DNA of 64,000 nucleotides from Cryobacterium tagatosivorans (lineage in GTDB: Bacteria > Actinomycetota > Actinomycetes > Actinomycetales > Microbacteriaceae). The DNA is taken from contig NZ_SOEZ01000059.1 in assembly GCF_004402215.1 (NCBI RefSeq), positions 1-64,000 on the forward strand. Reading direction: 5' to 3'. A model generated the notes under the pieces. That model had not been told where the DNA came from and made no database searches. It was given only the letters and a program-made list of their open reading frames with translations. The position numbers were made by a program, and so were the translations under genes. Shown here in pieces: positions 8,699 to 18,209 of the stretch (the first letter of the stretch is position 1; the number at the start of each line of letters is the position of its first letter).

Positions 8699-9529
8699 CT
8701 AAAGGCTGGGGCGCCCCGGCTCCGCCGCCTTCAGCACCTCGAGTGCGGCCTCGTGCAGCACGCCGTTGGTGGCCAGGGCGCTGCCGTGCCAGGGGCCGTC
8801 CCGCCCGTCGACCGAGGTGAACCGCCCGCCTGCTTCCTGCACGATCGGCACGAGCGCGGCCATGTCGTAGGGCTGCAGGTCGAACTCGCCGGCGATGTCG
8901 AGGTGCCCCTCGGCGAGCAGCATGTACGACCACATGTCGCCGTACGCGCGCGTGCGCCAGACTCGGCGGGAGAGGGCGATGAGGGAGTCGAGCCGTCCGG
9001 CCGAGTCCCACTGCTGGATGCTGTTGTAGCTGAGTGACGCGTCGTCGAGCGTCGACACCCCGGAGACCCGGAGGCGCTCCGGCGCGGCAGTGGGAGTGCG
9101 CTCGTCGAGCATCCAGGCGCCGCCGCCCGTGCGCGCCCACCACCGCTTGCCGAGGGCGGGGGCGCTGACGACCCCGACGACCGGGACGCCGTCGACCGCC
9201 AGGGCGATGAGGGTCGCCCAGATCGGGATTCCGCGCAGGAAGCCGGCGGTGCCGTCGATCGGGTCGATGATCCACTGCCTGGAGCCGGACCCCTCGGCGC
9301 CGTACTCCTCGCCGAGGATGCCGTCGCCCGGCCGGCGTTCGGCGAGACCGGCGCGAATGGCGCGCTCGACGGCCTGGTCGGCATCCGTCACCGGGGTGCG
9401 ATCCGGCTTCGTCGTGATCACCAGGTCGAGGGCGTGGAAGCGCTCCCGGGAGATGGCGTCGGCCCGGTCGGCGAGCTCGAGGGCCAGGGCGAGGTCGTCA
9501 TCGAGCGAGGGGTTCAGGGGTTCGGTCAC
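8699..9529 (-). CDS. hisN: Inositol monophosphatase-family histidinol-phosphatase (HisN-like)
   Basis: The 276-residue product has the metal-dependent IMPase fold signatures: GEE at 73-75, WIIDPIDGT at 86-94 and a C-terminal FDLQPYDMAALVPIVQEAGG-type site (within about 215-240). These bind Mg2+ and position the attacking water. In actinobacteria, close relatives are HisN, which removes phosphate from histidinol phosphate in histidine synthesis; inositol-1-phosphatase activity cannot be excluded. No other his gene is nearby. The start at 9529 is divergent from tRNA-Lys. Confidence 0.85.
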   Translation of the reverse strand: MTEPLNPSLDDDLALALELADRADAISRERFHALDLVITTKPDRTPVTDADQAVERAIRAGLAERRPGDGILGEEYGAEGSGSRQWIIDPIDGTAGFLRGIPIWATLIALAVDGVPVVGVVSAPALGKRWWARTGGGAWMLDERTPTAAPERLRVSGVSTLDDASLSYNSIQQWDSAGRLDSLIALSRRVWRTRAYGDMWSYMLLAEGHLDIAGEFDLQPYDMAALVPIVQEAGGRFTSVDGRDGPWHGSALATNGVLHEAALEVLKAAEPGRPSL

Positions 9530-9613
9530 GCTCCCAAGGATAGTAATCCGGGGCGACTCACCCGAACGCGCCCTCGATTGGCGAACTGCGCGTTCGTGGT
9601 GTTATTGTTGGTC

Positions 9614-9641
9614 TTCGGTTCGGGTTACAGCCCGAACCGAA
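9614..9641 (+). promoter_or_regulatory. Perfect hairpin in the tRNA-Lys 5' leader region
   Basis: TTCGGTTCGGG (9614-9624) and CCCGAACCGAA (9631-9641) form a perfect 11-bp stem with a 6-nt loop, ending 5 bp before the tRNA. It may be part of the precursor leader or an upstream terminator; the choice is open. Confidence 0.5.
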
Positions 9642-9646
9642 AGTAT

Positions 9647-9722
<76 letters not shown>

Positions 9723-9727
9723 CTCGC

Positions 9728-9762
9728 AGAAGGCCCGGCCCGCATTGCGGCCCGGGCCTTCT
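9728..9762. terminator. Terminator after tRNA-Lys
   Basis: AGAAGGCCCGGCCCGC and GCGGCCCGGGCCTTCT form a 16-bp stem with one mismatch and a 3-nt loop, starting 6 bp after the tRNA CCA. Confidence 0.8.
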
Positions 9763-9798
9763 GCCTATCGCCTTCTCATCTTCGTCTTCGGGACTGAG

Positions 9799-9847
9799 TC
9801 GCGGAGAAAGTACCTTCGTTCTGCAATTGAAGGTACTTTGTCCGCAA
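9799..9847. repeat. Dispersed palindrome, ACCTTC-N11-GAAGGT core, copy 1
   Basis: 19-bp arms (17 of 19 matching) flank an 11-nt loop: the left arm ends AAAGTACCTTC, the right arm begins GAAGGTACTTT and ends GTCCGCAA. It lies between convergent tRNA-Lys and tadC. A second copy with the same outer arms is at 29512-29560, and a third element with the same core and loop length is at 62407-62473. Confidence 0.8.
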
Positions 9848-9882
9848 GTCAGGGGAGGGGCCTCCTCCAGCTGCGAGTTCGG

Positions 9883-10761
9883 CTACGAGAACGCCTTGAT
9901 GATCCCGAGCACGGCCGGCGTGAGCAGCACGATGAACAGCACCGGCAGGATGCAGAACACGAGCGGGAAGAGAACCTTGACCGGAACCTTCATAGCCTTC
10001 TCTTCGGCCCTCTGGCGGCGGCGCAGGCGCATCTCGGCGGCCTGGATGCGGAGGACATCGGCAATCGCGAGGCCGTAGGCGTCCGCCTGGATGATCGAGC
10101 GCGTGAAGCGCCGCAGGTCCGGCGACGAGGTGCGCTCGCTGAAGGACTCATAGGCGTCCTTGCGCGCCCGGCCGATGCTCATGTCCTGCAGCGTGCGAAT
10201 GAACTCTTCGGCCAGGGGACCCTTGCCGTTCGTGGCGGCCTTGGCCATGGCCGACTCGAATCCGAGACCGGCTTCCACGGCGATGGTCATCTGGTCCAGC
10301 GTGTCGGCGAGGGCGTTCTGGATCTTCTCCTGCCGTTCCAGCGCCCTGCTGTAGATGAGGAGGTCGGGCACGAAGAAGGACAGCGTGACGACGAAGGCAC
10401 CGAGGGCGAAGCGTGGCAGGACAGGATCGCCACTGATCCACCACCAGGAAACCAGGAGTGCGACGATGGCCAGCACTGGCTTGGCCATCAGTATCCTGTC
10501 GACAGTCCAGGCAGGCGGGCGCCCCGCGAGCACCACCTGGCGGTCGAGCATGCCGATGTAGCCCTTCGGTGCAATGTCGCGCATCGTCGTGCCGAGTGTG
10601 ACGCCGGGAGAAACGGGACGCGAGGTGACCGTTTGCCCCCCGGTGGGCGAGGTATCCGTGGTTCGCTGTGTCCTCCGGCCGCCAACGAGTATCCCAACGA
10701 GGGCGCCGAATCCGCCGGCAATGGCGACGGAGGCGAGAATGGCAATGACTGTGGGTGGCAT
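9883..10761 (-). CDS. tadC: Type II/IV secretion inner-membrane protein TadC
   Basis: This 292-residue type II secretion F-domain protein is one of the two inner-membrane platform proteins of tad (Flp pilus) machines. It has an N-terminal TM segment (about 5-27), two at about 93-130, the cytoplasmic F domain (ALADTLDQMTIAVEAGLGFE, ADAYGLAIADVLRIQA) and a C-terminal TM (about 262-288). It is the last gene of the tad series and follows tadB by 9 bp. An ACCTTC-core palindrome and the tRNA-Lys terminator lie just beyond its stop. Confidence 0.9.
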   Translation of the reverse strand: MPPTVIAILASVAIAGGFGALVGILVGGRRTQRTTDTSPTGGQTVTSRPVSPGVTLGTTMRDIAPKGYIGMLDRQVVLAGRPPAWTVDRILMAKPVLAIVALLVSWWWISGDPVLPRFALGAFVVTLSFFVPDLLIYSRALERQEKIQNALADTLDQMTIAVEAGLGFESAMAKAATNGKGPLAEEFIRTLQDMSIGRARKDAYESFSERTSSPDLRRFTRSIIQADAYGLAIADVLRIQAAEMRLRRRQRAEEKAMKVPVKVLFPLVFCILPVLFIVLLTPAVLGIIKAFS

Positions 10762-10770
10762 GAGGTCCTC

Positions 10771-11723
10771 CTAGAACTTCACCTTGACGACGGCCATCAT
10801 CCACAATGAGCCGACGATGAGCAGTACGAGGGCGAGGGCCAGGGCGGCAACGCCCCAGACGCTGTCGAAGAAGCCATTGAAATAGTTCGGCTGGGTCAGT
10901 ATCAGGAAAGTGAACACGCCGATCGGCAGCAGGATGAGCACCCAGGCGGACATCTTGCCCTCGGCGGCCAGCGCCTTCACCTGCCTGCGGATCTCGTTGC
11001 GCTCCCGGATCGTGTGGCCCACCCGGTCGAGCACCTGCGACAGGTTGCCGCCCACCTCACGGTTGATGGCGATCGCCTGGGCGACCCACTGGAAATCATC
11101 GCTGTGCATCCGTTGAGCCGTGGTGTCCAGTGCTTCGCCCAGGTCGCGACCGATTCGGGTCTCGTTCACGACCCGGGCGAATTCTTCGGATGTCGGCGAT
11201 TCCGTCTCCTGGGAGACGGCGTCGACCGCGCGGAGCAGGCTGTGCCCCGCCCGGAGCCCGCCGGCCAGCAGGCCGAGGGACTCGTCGAGCTGGTCGGCGA
11301 ACTTCGCCCGCCGTGCCGCGGTGCGAATGGCCAGGGTGACCTTCGCGCCGATGGGCGCGAGGGCAGCCAGGGTGACCATGAGCGGCACCCCCAACCCGTT
11401 CTCGCTGCCGAGCAGCAGGCCCAGGAGAGCCAGCATGATCGATGCGGTGACCACCAGGAGCACGAAGCCGGAGGGCTGCATGCGGATGTTGGCCTGCTCC
11501 AGTTCCGAGGCGCTGAAGGGCGCCTTGCCGCGACGGCGGATGGCCTTGTCGATCGCCGCGGTGGTCTGATCCGTCATCCGGGTCAGGGCGGTCGTCTCCA
11601 CGGCGCCGGGCGCGCGGCGCCGTTCCAGGGGAATGTGCGGCCGGGGCGGCGCGATCACCAGGAAGACGATGACGAGCAGGGCGATCAGGCCGATCGCGAT
11701 GCCGACGTAGAGGATCATGGGAT

Positions 11724-11727
<4 letters not shown>
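10771..11727 (-). CDS. tadB: Type II secretion F-domain protein TadB
   Basis: This 318-residue inner-membrane platform protein pairs with TadC and contacts the TadA ATPase. TM segments lie at about 5-27, 95-130, 265-285 and 290-315, with the F domain between them (SLGLLAGGLRAGHSLLRAVD; QAIAINREVGGNLSQVLDRV). Its ATG overlaps the tadA stop by 4 nt, so translation is coupled. Order and spacing match other actinobacterial tad loci. Confidence 0.9.
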
Positions 11728-13204
<1,477 letters not shown>

Positions 13205-13208
<4 letters not shown>

Positions 13209-14560
13209 GCCACAACTACCCTTCGGTGTCGGCGACCGCTCGTCAGTGAAGCGGTCGGGTCGAATCGATGTACCAGCGCGTTCAGCGCCCTGGTTGCCGG
13301 ATCGCGGCTGCCCTCGGTAAGAAGGGGGAGGCCCCGGTTTGTCGAGATTGCGATCAGGTTGGAGCGCCTGATCGCGATGTCGACCGGCACTCCGATTGTT
13401 GCCTCCACGTCGCGAACGGACATACCGCCGGCCCGGTCGCCGAGGTTCAGGACGATATGGCGCGAGGCCGGCATGATGCCGATGCCGGCCAGGATGGCCA
13501 GCTCCTTGCGCAGCCCGCGAATGCTGGGCACGGACATGTCGCAGACCATGACGGCGTCGGTGGCGAGTTCGAGGGCAGCCAGGGCATGGTCGCCGAGGCC
13601 CGGTGCCGTGTCGACGATGACGTAGGCGAAGACCTCGGCTAGCTGCTTGAGCAGGATGCTCAGCTGGTCTCCGGTGACGCGGTCGCCCTCGTCGGGCGTG
13701 TCGGCCCCGCAGACAACGTAGAAGCCGCTCGGGTGCGGGGTGAGGTAGGTCTTGAGAACCATGGTGTCGGTCGGGACCACACCCGTGACGACATCGGGGA
13801 GCGTGTGGGACGGGACCAGGGACAGGGCCGTCGCCACGTCGCCGAACTGCACGTCCGCGTCGACCAGCACCACTCCCAGCGGGGCGTCCCTGGCCAGCCC
13901 GACGGCCAGGTTCGTGGCGATCGTCGTCTTGCCGACTCCGCCCTTGGCCGAGACGACGGCGATCACATGGCCGGGCAGCCCGGCGGCCACGCCAACATCG
14001 GCGGCGCCCGAATCGGAGTCGGGCTCGTTGTCGGATTCGATGCCGGACTCCGGGTCGCCGTCGAGGCCGGGTTCGGCTTCCGGTTCGAGCTCGGGGACCA
14101 GCTCGAGCCGGGGCGCGCCCTGCGGGGCGGTGTCGACCCCGATGTCGGGTTCGGTCTCTGCCGGGGAGTGGATGCTGCGTTCCATGGGGGACTCCAGTCG
14201 GGCGTCCGGGCGACGGACGGGGGCGAAAAGCTTCGACCTGCCGGTGCCAGGCCAAGGGAGCTGGTGCGGACTTGCGGCGGTGGCGCCGCCGCCGATTGCG
14301 GCGACGGCCCTGGCCATGACGATGCCCACCCCGGGGAAGAGCCGGGAGAGCCCGGCGGAGAGTTCGAAGGCGCGCTGGTCCGAGAGGAGCGGCCCGATCA
14401 GGGCCACATCCGGTCGGTCCGCCGCCCCCAGCCTGCCGAGCACCGCGAGGGGGCCGAAAGGCTGCGAGCGCCTCGCCATCAGGTCGATGCCAGTGCCGAG
14501 GAGGGCGTGGGCCCTGGCCTCGAATTGATGGCTGTGCCCGATGAGGAGGAGGCGGTTCAC
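13205..14560 (-). CDS. cpaE: Pilus assembly protein CpaE/TadZ (ParA/MinD-like)
   Basis: The 451-residue product has an N-terminal receiver-like region (about 1-110), an acidic low-complexity linker (about 130-195, rich in Glu/Pro/Asp) and a ParA/MinD ATPase domain with the deviant Walker A KGGVGKTT at 206-213, a VLVDADVQFGD box and VIVDTAPGLGD. TadZ proteins localise tad machines to a pole. The GTG start at 14560 overlaps the cpaB stop as GTGA. The linker is long and very acidic; a similar ATPase outside a tad locus would be called septum-site determining. Confidence 0.88.
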
Positions 14561-15294
14561 TGGAACACGTCTCCAGCCTGGACGACCTTCGAGCCCGTCT
14601 CACTGGCTTCCTTCGGCTCGATGGTCAGCCAGACCGCTCCGAACTGCTGTCCCCAGACGATCTTCTCGATGTCGGGAGTGGTGCGGGCCAGGGTCACCAT
14701 GACCTCGCCGACCGGCTCGGAGGTGGTCTCCGCATCCTTCGCCGGGGGCGTCTGGGTTCCCTCGTGCACCGCTGTCACCAGTACCTTGTGGAAGACCTGC
14801 TTGGCCATCGAGACCTCTTCGGTGGATCCACCGACCTTCACGGTGGCCGCGACCACGATGCCGACGGTGTCGCCGGCTTTGACGGTTCCGCCAACGATCC
14901 GTTCGACGGGCAGGGCGATCGTCAGGGCCTGCATGCCGTCCGGCAGCGAGACGTCGCCGCGGGCGGCGAGGTCGGCGGGGTCGACCCAGCGAGAGGCGAT
15001 CAGCTGCTCACCCGGCATCAGGGTGGCGTCCGCGACGGTTCCGGCCAGGGCCGTGAGCTTCATGACCCGATCCGGAACGGCGGCAATCGCGGGGAGCTGC
15101 TTCACGGTGATGAAATCGGTGATGTCCGCGGCCGCCGTGCCCTCGGGTATCTCCTGGGTGACAACGTAGACGGGCACGAACTGGGCGCCGTCGGCCGCGC
15201 GGGCATCGGCGCCGCGCACGTATCCGGTGAGCACCACGGTGCCGGCCAGCGCGAGCACGATCGCGACAATGGCTCCAATGAGTCGGGTTTTCAT
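14557..15294 (-). CDS. cpaB: Flp pilus assembly protein CpaB (RcpC-like)
   Basis: This 245-residue protein starts MKTRLIGAIVAIVLALAG, an N-terminal TM or signal, followed by an SAF-type domain (about 40-110, with PVYVVTQEIPEGT and LMPGEQLIASRWVDPADLA) and the RcpC/CpaB domain (QALTIALPVERIVGG...GDTVGIVV). In didermata CpaB works at the secretin; in this monoderm it may span or line the wall. AGGAG stands 6 bp before the ATG at 15294. The open frame continues upstream inside tadG and is ignored. Confidence 0.88.
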   Translation of the reverse strand: MKTRLIGAIVAIVLALAGTVVLTGYVRGADARAADGAQFVPVYVVTQEIPEGTAAADITDFITVKQLPAIAAVPDRVMKLTALAGTVADATLMPGEQLIASRWVDPADLAARGDVSLPDGMQALTIALPVERIVGGTVKAGDTVGIVVAATVKVGGSTEEVSMAKQVFHKVLVTAVHEGTQTPPAKDAETTSEPVGEVMVTLARTTPDIEKIVWGQQFGAVWLTIEPKEASETGSKVVQAGDVFQ

Positions 15295-15302
15295 GACATC
15301 TC

Positions 15303-16304
15303 CTATTGGGTGAGTGTTACTGCTGTCGCGTTGAGCTGCGGGCCGCCGAGGCTGATGACGTCCTCGACGGAGACCCACTCGGTGAAGACCCCCTGGATGC
15401 CCCGCCAGCTGTTGCCCTTCGGGCAATCCTTCGGGTCGGCCGGAGGCGGAGGGCAGAGCGGGGCGGACTTGTCCAGGTCCTTGAAGGCAGGGAAGTTCCA
15501 GCCGGTGATCGTGAAGCCCGCGAAGGCGTAGATGCGGTACTCCGCGTTGGCGCCCGTGCCCTTGGTCAGGTCGAAGATGGGGATGAGCACCGTCTTGCCC
15601 TTGAGGGCGGTCAGCTTCGCCTTGCAGTCGCCCGTGATGTCGCCGCCGGTGTTGCTGCCCAGCCAGAGCTCCCCGGCGGCGTTGAGGGTGATGGTCGCTT
15701 CGCACGGGGCGCTGAGGTTGTCGAGCCAGCCGAAACCGCCGGGTATCACCTCGGTCGACGGGGCGTGCTTGCAGAGCTTGTTCGTGTCGGTTCGGATGGT
15801 CACGTGCTGGCCGGTTGCGGCCAAAGACTCCTGGAACTCGCACCAGGAGAGGGCGAGTGCCAGCACCTCCGCAGAACCGGGACCGCCCCATTCCGCCGTA
15901 GCGGTGGCGTGCACCGTTGTGTTGTCGATCCCCAGCAATGCTGCGAACGGGTGGCTGATGGCGCCGGCATTCGAGCCGGCCACCCGGGTGCTGTCGCTGA
16001 CGACCACGGTGTGGGCGTTCGGAAAGCTTGGGGCGAGCACGTTGGCCGCGCCGTCGTTGGCGTTGCCGTTCGTGTAGCTGGCGGCGAGGCCGCCGGGGTT
16101 CGTGCAGACGTCGTTCGTGGCACAGTCCTGGGCGATCGCCAGTGCCGCGGCGTCCGCGCCGTTCTGCAGCTGGGCACGCTCGGCGTAGAGAGCGCCGACG
16201 TCCAGGGCAATGGCCAGGGAGCCGATCAGGGGCACCAGCATGATGCCGAGCATGACCGCGGTCGCGCCGCGATCCTCCCGCAGGCGTTTGTTCAACCATT
16301 GCAT
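15303..16304 (-). CDS. tadG: TadG-like pilus assembly protein (TadE/TadG N-terminal domain)
   Basis: The 333-residue product has a class-III-pilin-like N-terminus, REDRGATAVMLGIMLVPLIG, followed by LDVGALYAERAQLQNGADAAALA, the usual TadG opening. The +5 Glu needed by the prepilin peptidase is replaced by Met, so it may stay anchored rather than be processed. The remaining ~270 residues are extracytoplasmic with several cysteines. It overlaps tadE by 13 bp and is 8 bp from cpaB. Confidence 0.82.
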   Translation of the reverse strand: MQWLNKRLREDRGATAVMLGIMLVPLIGSLAIALDVGALYAERAQLQNGADAAALAIAQDCATNDVCTNPGGLAASYTNGNANDGAANVLAPSFPNAHTVVVSDSTRVAGSNAGAISHPFAALLGIDNTTVHATATAEWGGPGSAEVLALALSWCEFQESLAATGQHVTIRTDTNKLCKHAPSTEVIPGGFGWLDNLSAPCEATITLNAAGELWLGSNTGGDITGDCKAKLTALKGKTVLIPIFDLTKGTGANAEYRIYAFAGFTITGWNFPAFKDLDKSAPLCPPPPADPKDCPKGNSWRGIQGVFTEWVSVEDVISLGGPQLNATAVTLTQ

Positions 16305-16681
16305 CGGAATACTCCAGTTCCGGTCAGGGGGATCGAGGCGCCGAAGAAGCCCGTCATCAGCGCGACGTTGTAGTTGATGGTCACGGTGACGGCCCCGCCG
16401 GCGGTACAGGTGCCGGGGCTGATGCCGATCTGGCCGGCGGTCACGGTCGGGTTGACCGACGGCGCCGCGAGTATGGCCGCGGTGCGGGCCGTGCCAGCGT
16501 TGTTGTGGATCGCCATGCTCCTGGCTCCTTCGCGAGCGGCGTTGCTCAGCGAGATCTGCACGTTGTAGACGCGGCTGAACTCGACGAGCCCCAGCACGAG
16601 CATGACCAGCACGGGGAGGATCAGCGCGAATTCAACGGCTGCCGCGCCGCGTTCGCTGCATCGATCGCGAAAACGCATCAT
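16292..16681 (-). CDS. tadE: TadE-like minor pseudopilin
   Basis: The 129-residue product has the TadE signature: ERGAAAVEFALILPVLVML, with a Gly before the cleavage site, Glu at +5, and a following hydrophobic helix. A short extracytoplasmic domain with two cysteines follows (GTCTAGG and FRCNG). TadE pseudopilins are processed by the prepilin peptidase and influence pilus assembly. The ATG at 16681 is 122 bp after the flp1 stop. Confidence 0.85.
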   Translation of the reverse strand: MMRFRDRCSERGAAAVEFALILPVLVMLVLGLVEFSRVYNVQISLSNAAREGARSMAIHNNAGTARTAAILAAPSVNPTVTAGQIGISPGTCTAGGAVTVTINYNVALMTGFFGASIPLTGTGVFRCNG

Positions 16682-16747
16682 CTGAATGGCCCTTCGGGTG
16701 GGCTGGAGAGCGGTGGGGGAGAGCAGTGAGAGGAGCGGGGTGAGTGT

Positions 16748-16781
16748 GGCGGCGGCTTCCGGAGGCCCGGTCGCCGCCGCC
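16748..16781 (-). promoter_or_regulatory. Hairpin between flp1 and tadE, possible attenuator
   Basis: GGCGGCGGC and GCCGCCGCC form a perfect 9-bp stem around a 16-nt loop, starting about 23 bp after the flp1 stop. It could partly terminate transcription and so favour pilin over assembly genes. Confidence 0.4.
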
Positions 16782-16803
16782 GTTCTTGAACTCAGTTGAG
16801 CGG

Positions 16804-16983
16804 TTAGAGGGTGTCGGCGACGCCCTGGAACGTGCCCTGGAGGGCGAGTCCAATCGCCCCAACGGCGCCAATGATGATGACGGCAATGAGCGAGACCATC
16901 AGGCCGTACTCAACGGCGGTGGCGCCTTCTTCTTCGGTGCGCATGCTGTTCAGAAGCGCCTGGACCTTCGTGTAGAACTTCAT
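16804..16983 (-). CDS. flp: Flp pilin 1
   Basis: A 59-residue major-pilin candidate. The N-terminal leader ends at TEEEG and the mature form starts ATAVEYGLMVSLIAVIIIG: Gly at -1, Glu at +5, Tyr at +6, then a hydrophobic helix, which is the Flp class signature. The C-terminus is LQGTFQGVADTL. It reads ATG (16983) to TAA (16804-16806). It is the first gene before tadE, and a C5/G5 dyad lies 84-113 bp upstream. Confidence 0.93.
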   Translation of the reverse strand: MKFYTKVQALLNSMRTEEEGATAVEYGLMVSLIAVIIIGAVGAIGLALQGTFQGVADTL

Positions 16984-17066
16984 TTCGGGTGTCCGTTCTA
17001 GTGAAGAGCCGGCCTGGTCGGCGGCTCGGGTGAAGGAAAGCTATTCCGCCTGAGGAATCCTCACTA

Positions 17067-17096
17067 CCCCCAGTAGGGGTGTGACCTACTCGGGGG
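17067..17096 (-). promoter_or_regulatory. C5/G5 dyad upstream of flp1
   Basis: On the plus strand, CCCCCAGTAGG (17067-17077) and CCTACTCGGGGG (17085-17096) form an inverted repeat of 11 bp arms with one extra base. It lies 84-113 bp upstream of the flp1 start. A related dyad stands at nearly the same distance before flp2. Confidence 0.5.
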
Positions 17097-17195
17097 GTGT
17101 CGGAAGTGCGTGCGGGAGCGCGATAGCATGCCGCGCCGGGGATGCGAGGGCATGCGAAGGCTCCGCGGCCGGTCTGCCGCGGGGTCCGGGGGTGG

Positions 17196-17381
17196 TTAGG
17201 GCCAGTTCAAGACGACGGCGTTGAACATTCCCAGGACCCCTCCGCCAACGGCGCCGACCGCGCCAAGGATGATCACGGCGATGAGTGAGCTCATCAGGGC
17301 GTACTCCACGGCCGTCGCGCCTCGTTCAAGGTCGTCGGCATGGCGGAGGCGGGTGGACGGGATGTCGAGAATCGTGCGCAT
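17196..17381 (-). CDS. flp: Flp pilin 2
   Basis: This 61-residue product has the same class signature, LERG before ATAVEYALMSSLIAVIILG, then AVGAVGGGVLGMFNAVVLNWP. The leader (20 residues) is similar in length to that of flp1, but the two proteins differ at both ends, so they are diverged paralogues rather than recent copies. AAGGGG precedes the ATG at 17381. The gene is 212 bp upstream of flp1 with its own dyad at 17455-17483, so it is probably transcribed separately. Confidence 0.9.
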   Translation of the reverse strand: MRTILDIPSTRLRHADDLERGATAVEYALMSSLIAVIILGAVGAVGGGVLGMFNAVVLNWP

Positions 17382-17454
17382 ATCTAACCCCTTGTGATTT
17401 CGGGTATCGCCGGGAAGGAGGCCACCATACTGCCGGACTTCCGCGTGCATCATT

Positions 17455-17483
17455 CCCCCACTCGTGGGGCACCCGAACGGGGG
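17455..17483 (-). promoter_or_regulatory. C5/G5 dyad upstream of flp2
   Basis: CCCCCACTCGTGGGG followed by CACCCGAACGGGGG has outer arms CCCCC and GGGGG and lies 74-102 bp before the flp2 start. Spacing and composition resemble the flp1 dyad. Confidence 0.45.
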
Positions 17484-17509
17484 AGTCGACGCCGAAGGAT
17501 GGGTGCCGA

Positions 17510-18154
17510 TCAGAGGACGGCGGCGAGGATTGCGACGTATGCCCCGGCCAGCATGGACGGCCCGAACGGCAGGGAACCGCGCAGGCTGACCCGGCTCAGG
17601 GCGAGCGCGACGAGAGAGACAACGCTGCCGACCAGGAATCCGGCGACCAGCCCGATCAGCCAGGTGTCCCAGCCGAGGTAGCCGAGGGCGAGCCCGATCA
17701 CAGCGGCGAGCTTCACGTCCCCCATGCCGACGCCCGCCGGCGAGATGAGCGCGAGCACCAGGTAGACCGCGAACAGCGCGGCGCCGCCCAGCAGGGCGCC
17801 TAACGCGGCGCCCCAATCGGCGCCCACGGCGGCCGCGATCACGAGGGCGGCCGCCACGATCACCGTGGTGGCCAGCAGCAGAGGGTTGGGCAGTCTCTTC
17901 TCAGCGACGTCGACGATGCTGAGCGTGACGGATGCCGCGGCCAGCAGCAGGTACGCCGGGAGTTCGGGCGCGAATCCGAAGCGCAGGGCGAGGAGCGCGA
18001 ACAGGACCCCGGCGGCCAGGCTCGCGGCCAGCCGAACCCGCCAGCCGAGGGCGCGCGGCGCGCGCAGCATCCGTGCGGCCAGGAGCGTGAGCGGGACGCC
18101 GAGTGCCAGCCCGGCGAGCCCGGCCAGCGTCGGCAGCCACAGATCCGCGTTCAT
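17510..18154 (-). CDS. Prepilin peptidase (A24 family, TadV/CpaA)
   Basis: The 214-residue, highly hydrophobic protein (about 7 TM segments) has the two catalytic aspartates of A24 peptidases: SIVDVAEKRLPNPLL in the first loop and GMGDVKLAAVIGL in the second. It would cleave the leaders of Flp1, Flp2 and TadE after glycine. The ATG at 18154 is preferred over an in-frame GTG at 18190, because the TM region then begins directly. It is separate from the two-component genes by 55 bp. Confidence 0.88.
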   Translation of the reverse strand: MNADLWLPTLAGLAGLALGVPLTLLAARMLRAPRALGWRVRLAASLAAGVLFALLALRFGFAPELPAYLLLAAASVTLSIVDVAEKRLPNPLLLATTVIVAAALVIAAAVGADWGAALGALLGGAALFAVYLVLALISPAGVGMGDVKLAAVIGLALGYLGWDTWLIGLVAGFLVGSVVSLVALALSRVSLRGSLPFGPSMLAGAYVAILAAVL

Positions 18155-18209
18155 CCCGCTGAGTCTGGCGCATTCCCGGGTCGAAGGCACGCCCCTTTTC
18201 GGGAACGGC

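Noticed and set aside
13209-14603. N-terminal extension of tadA upstream of 13208
   Set aside because: It is the shifted frame of cpaE. Arg/Pro-rich low-complexity sequence with no homology; the ATGA overlap at 13205-13208 gives a normal start.
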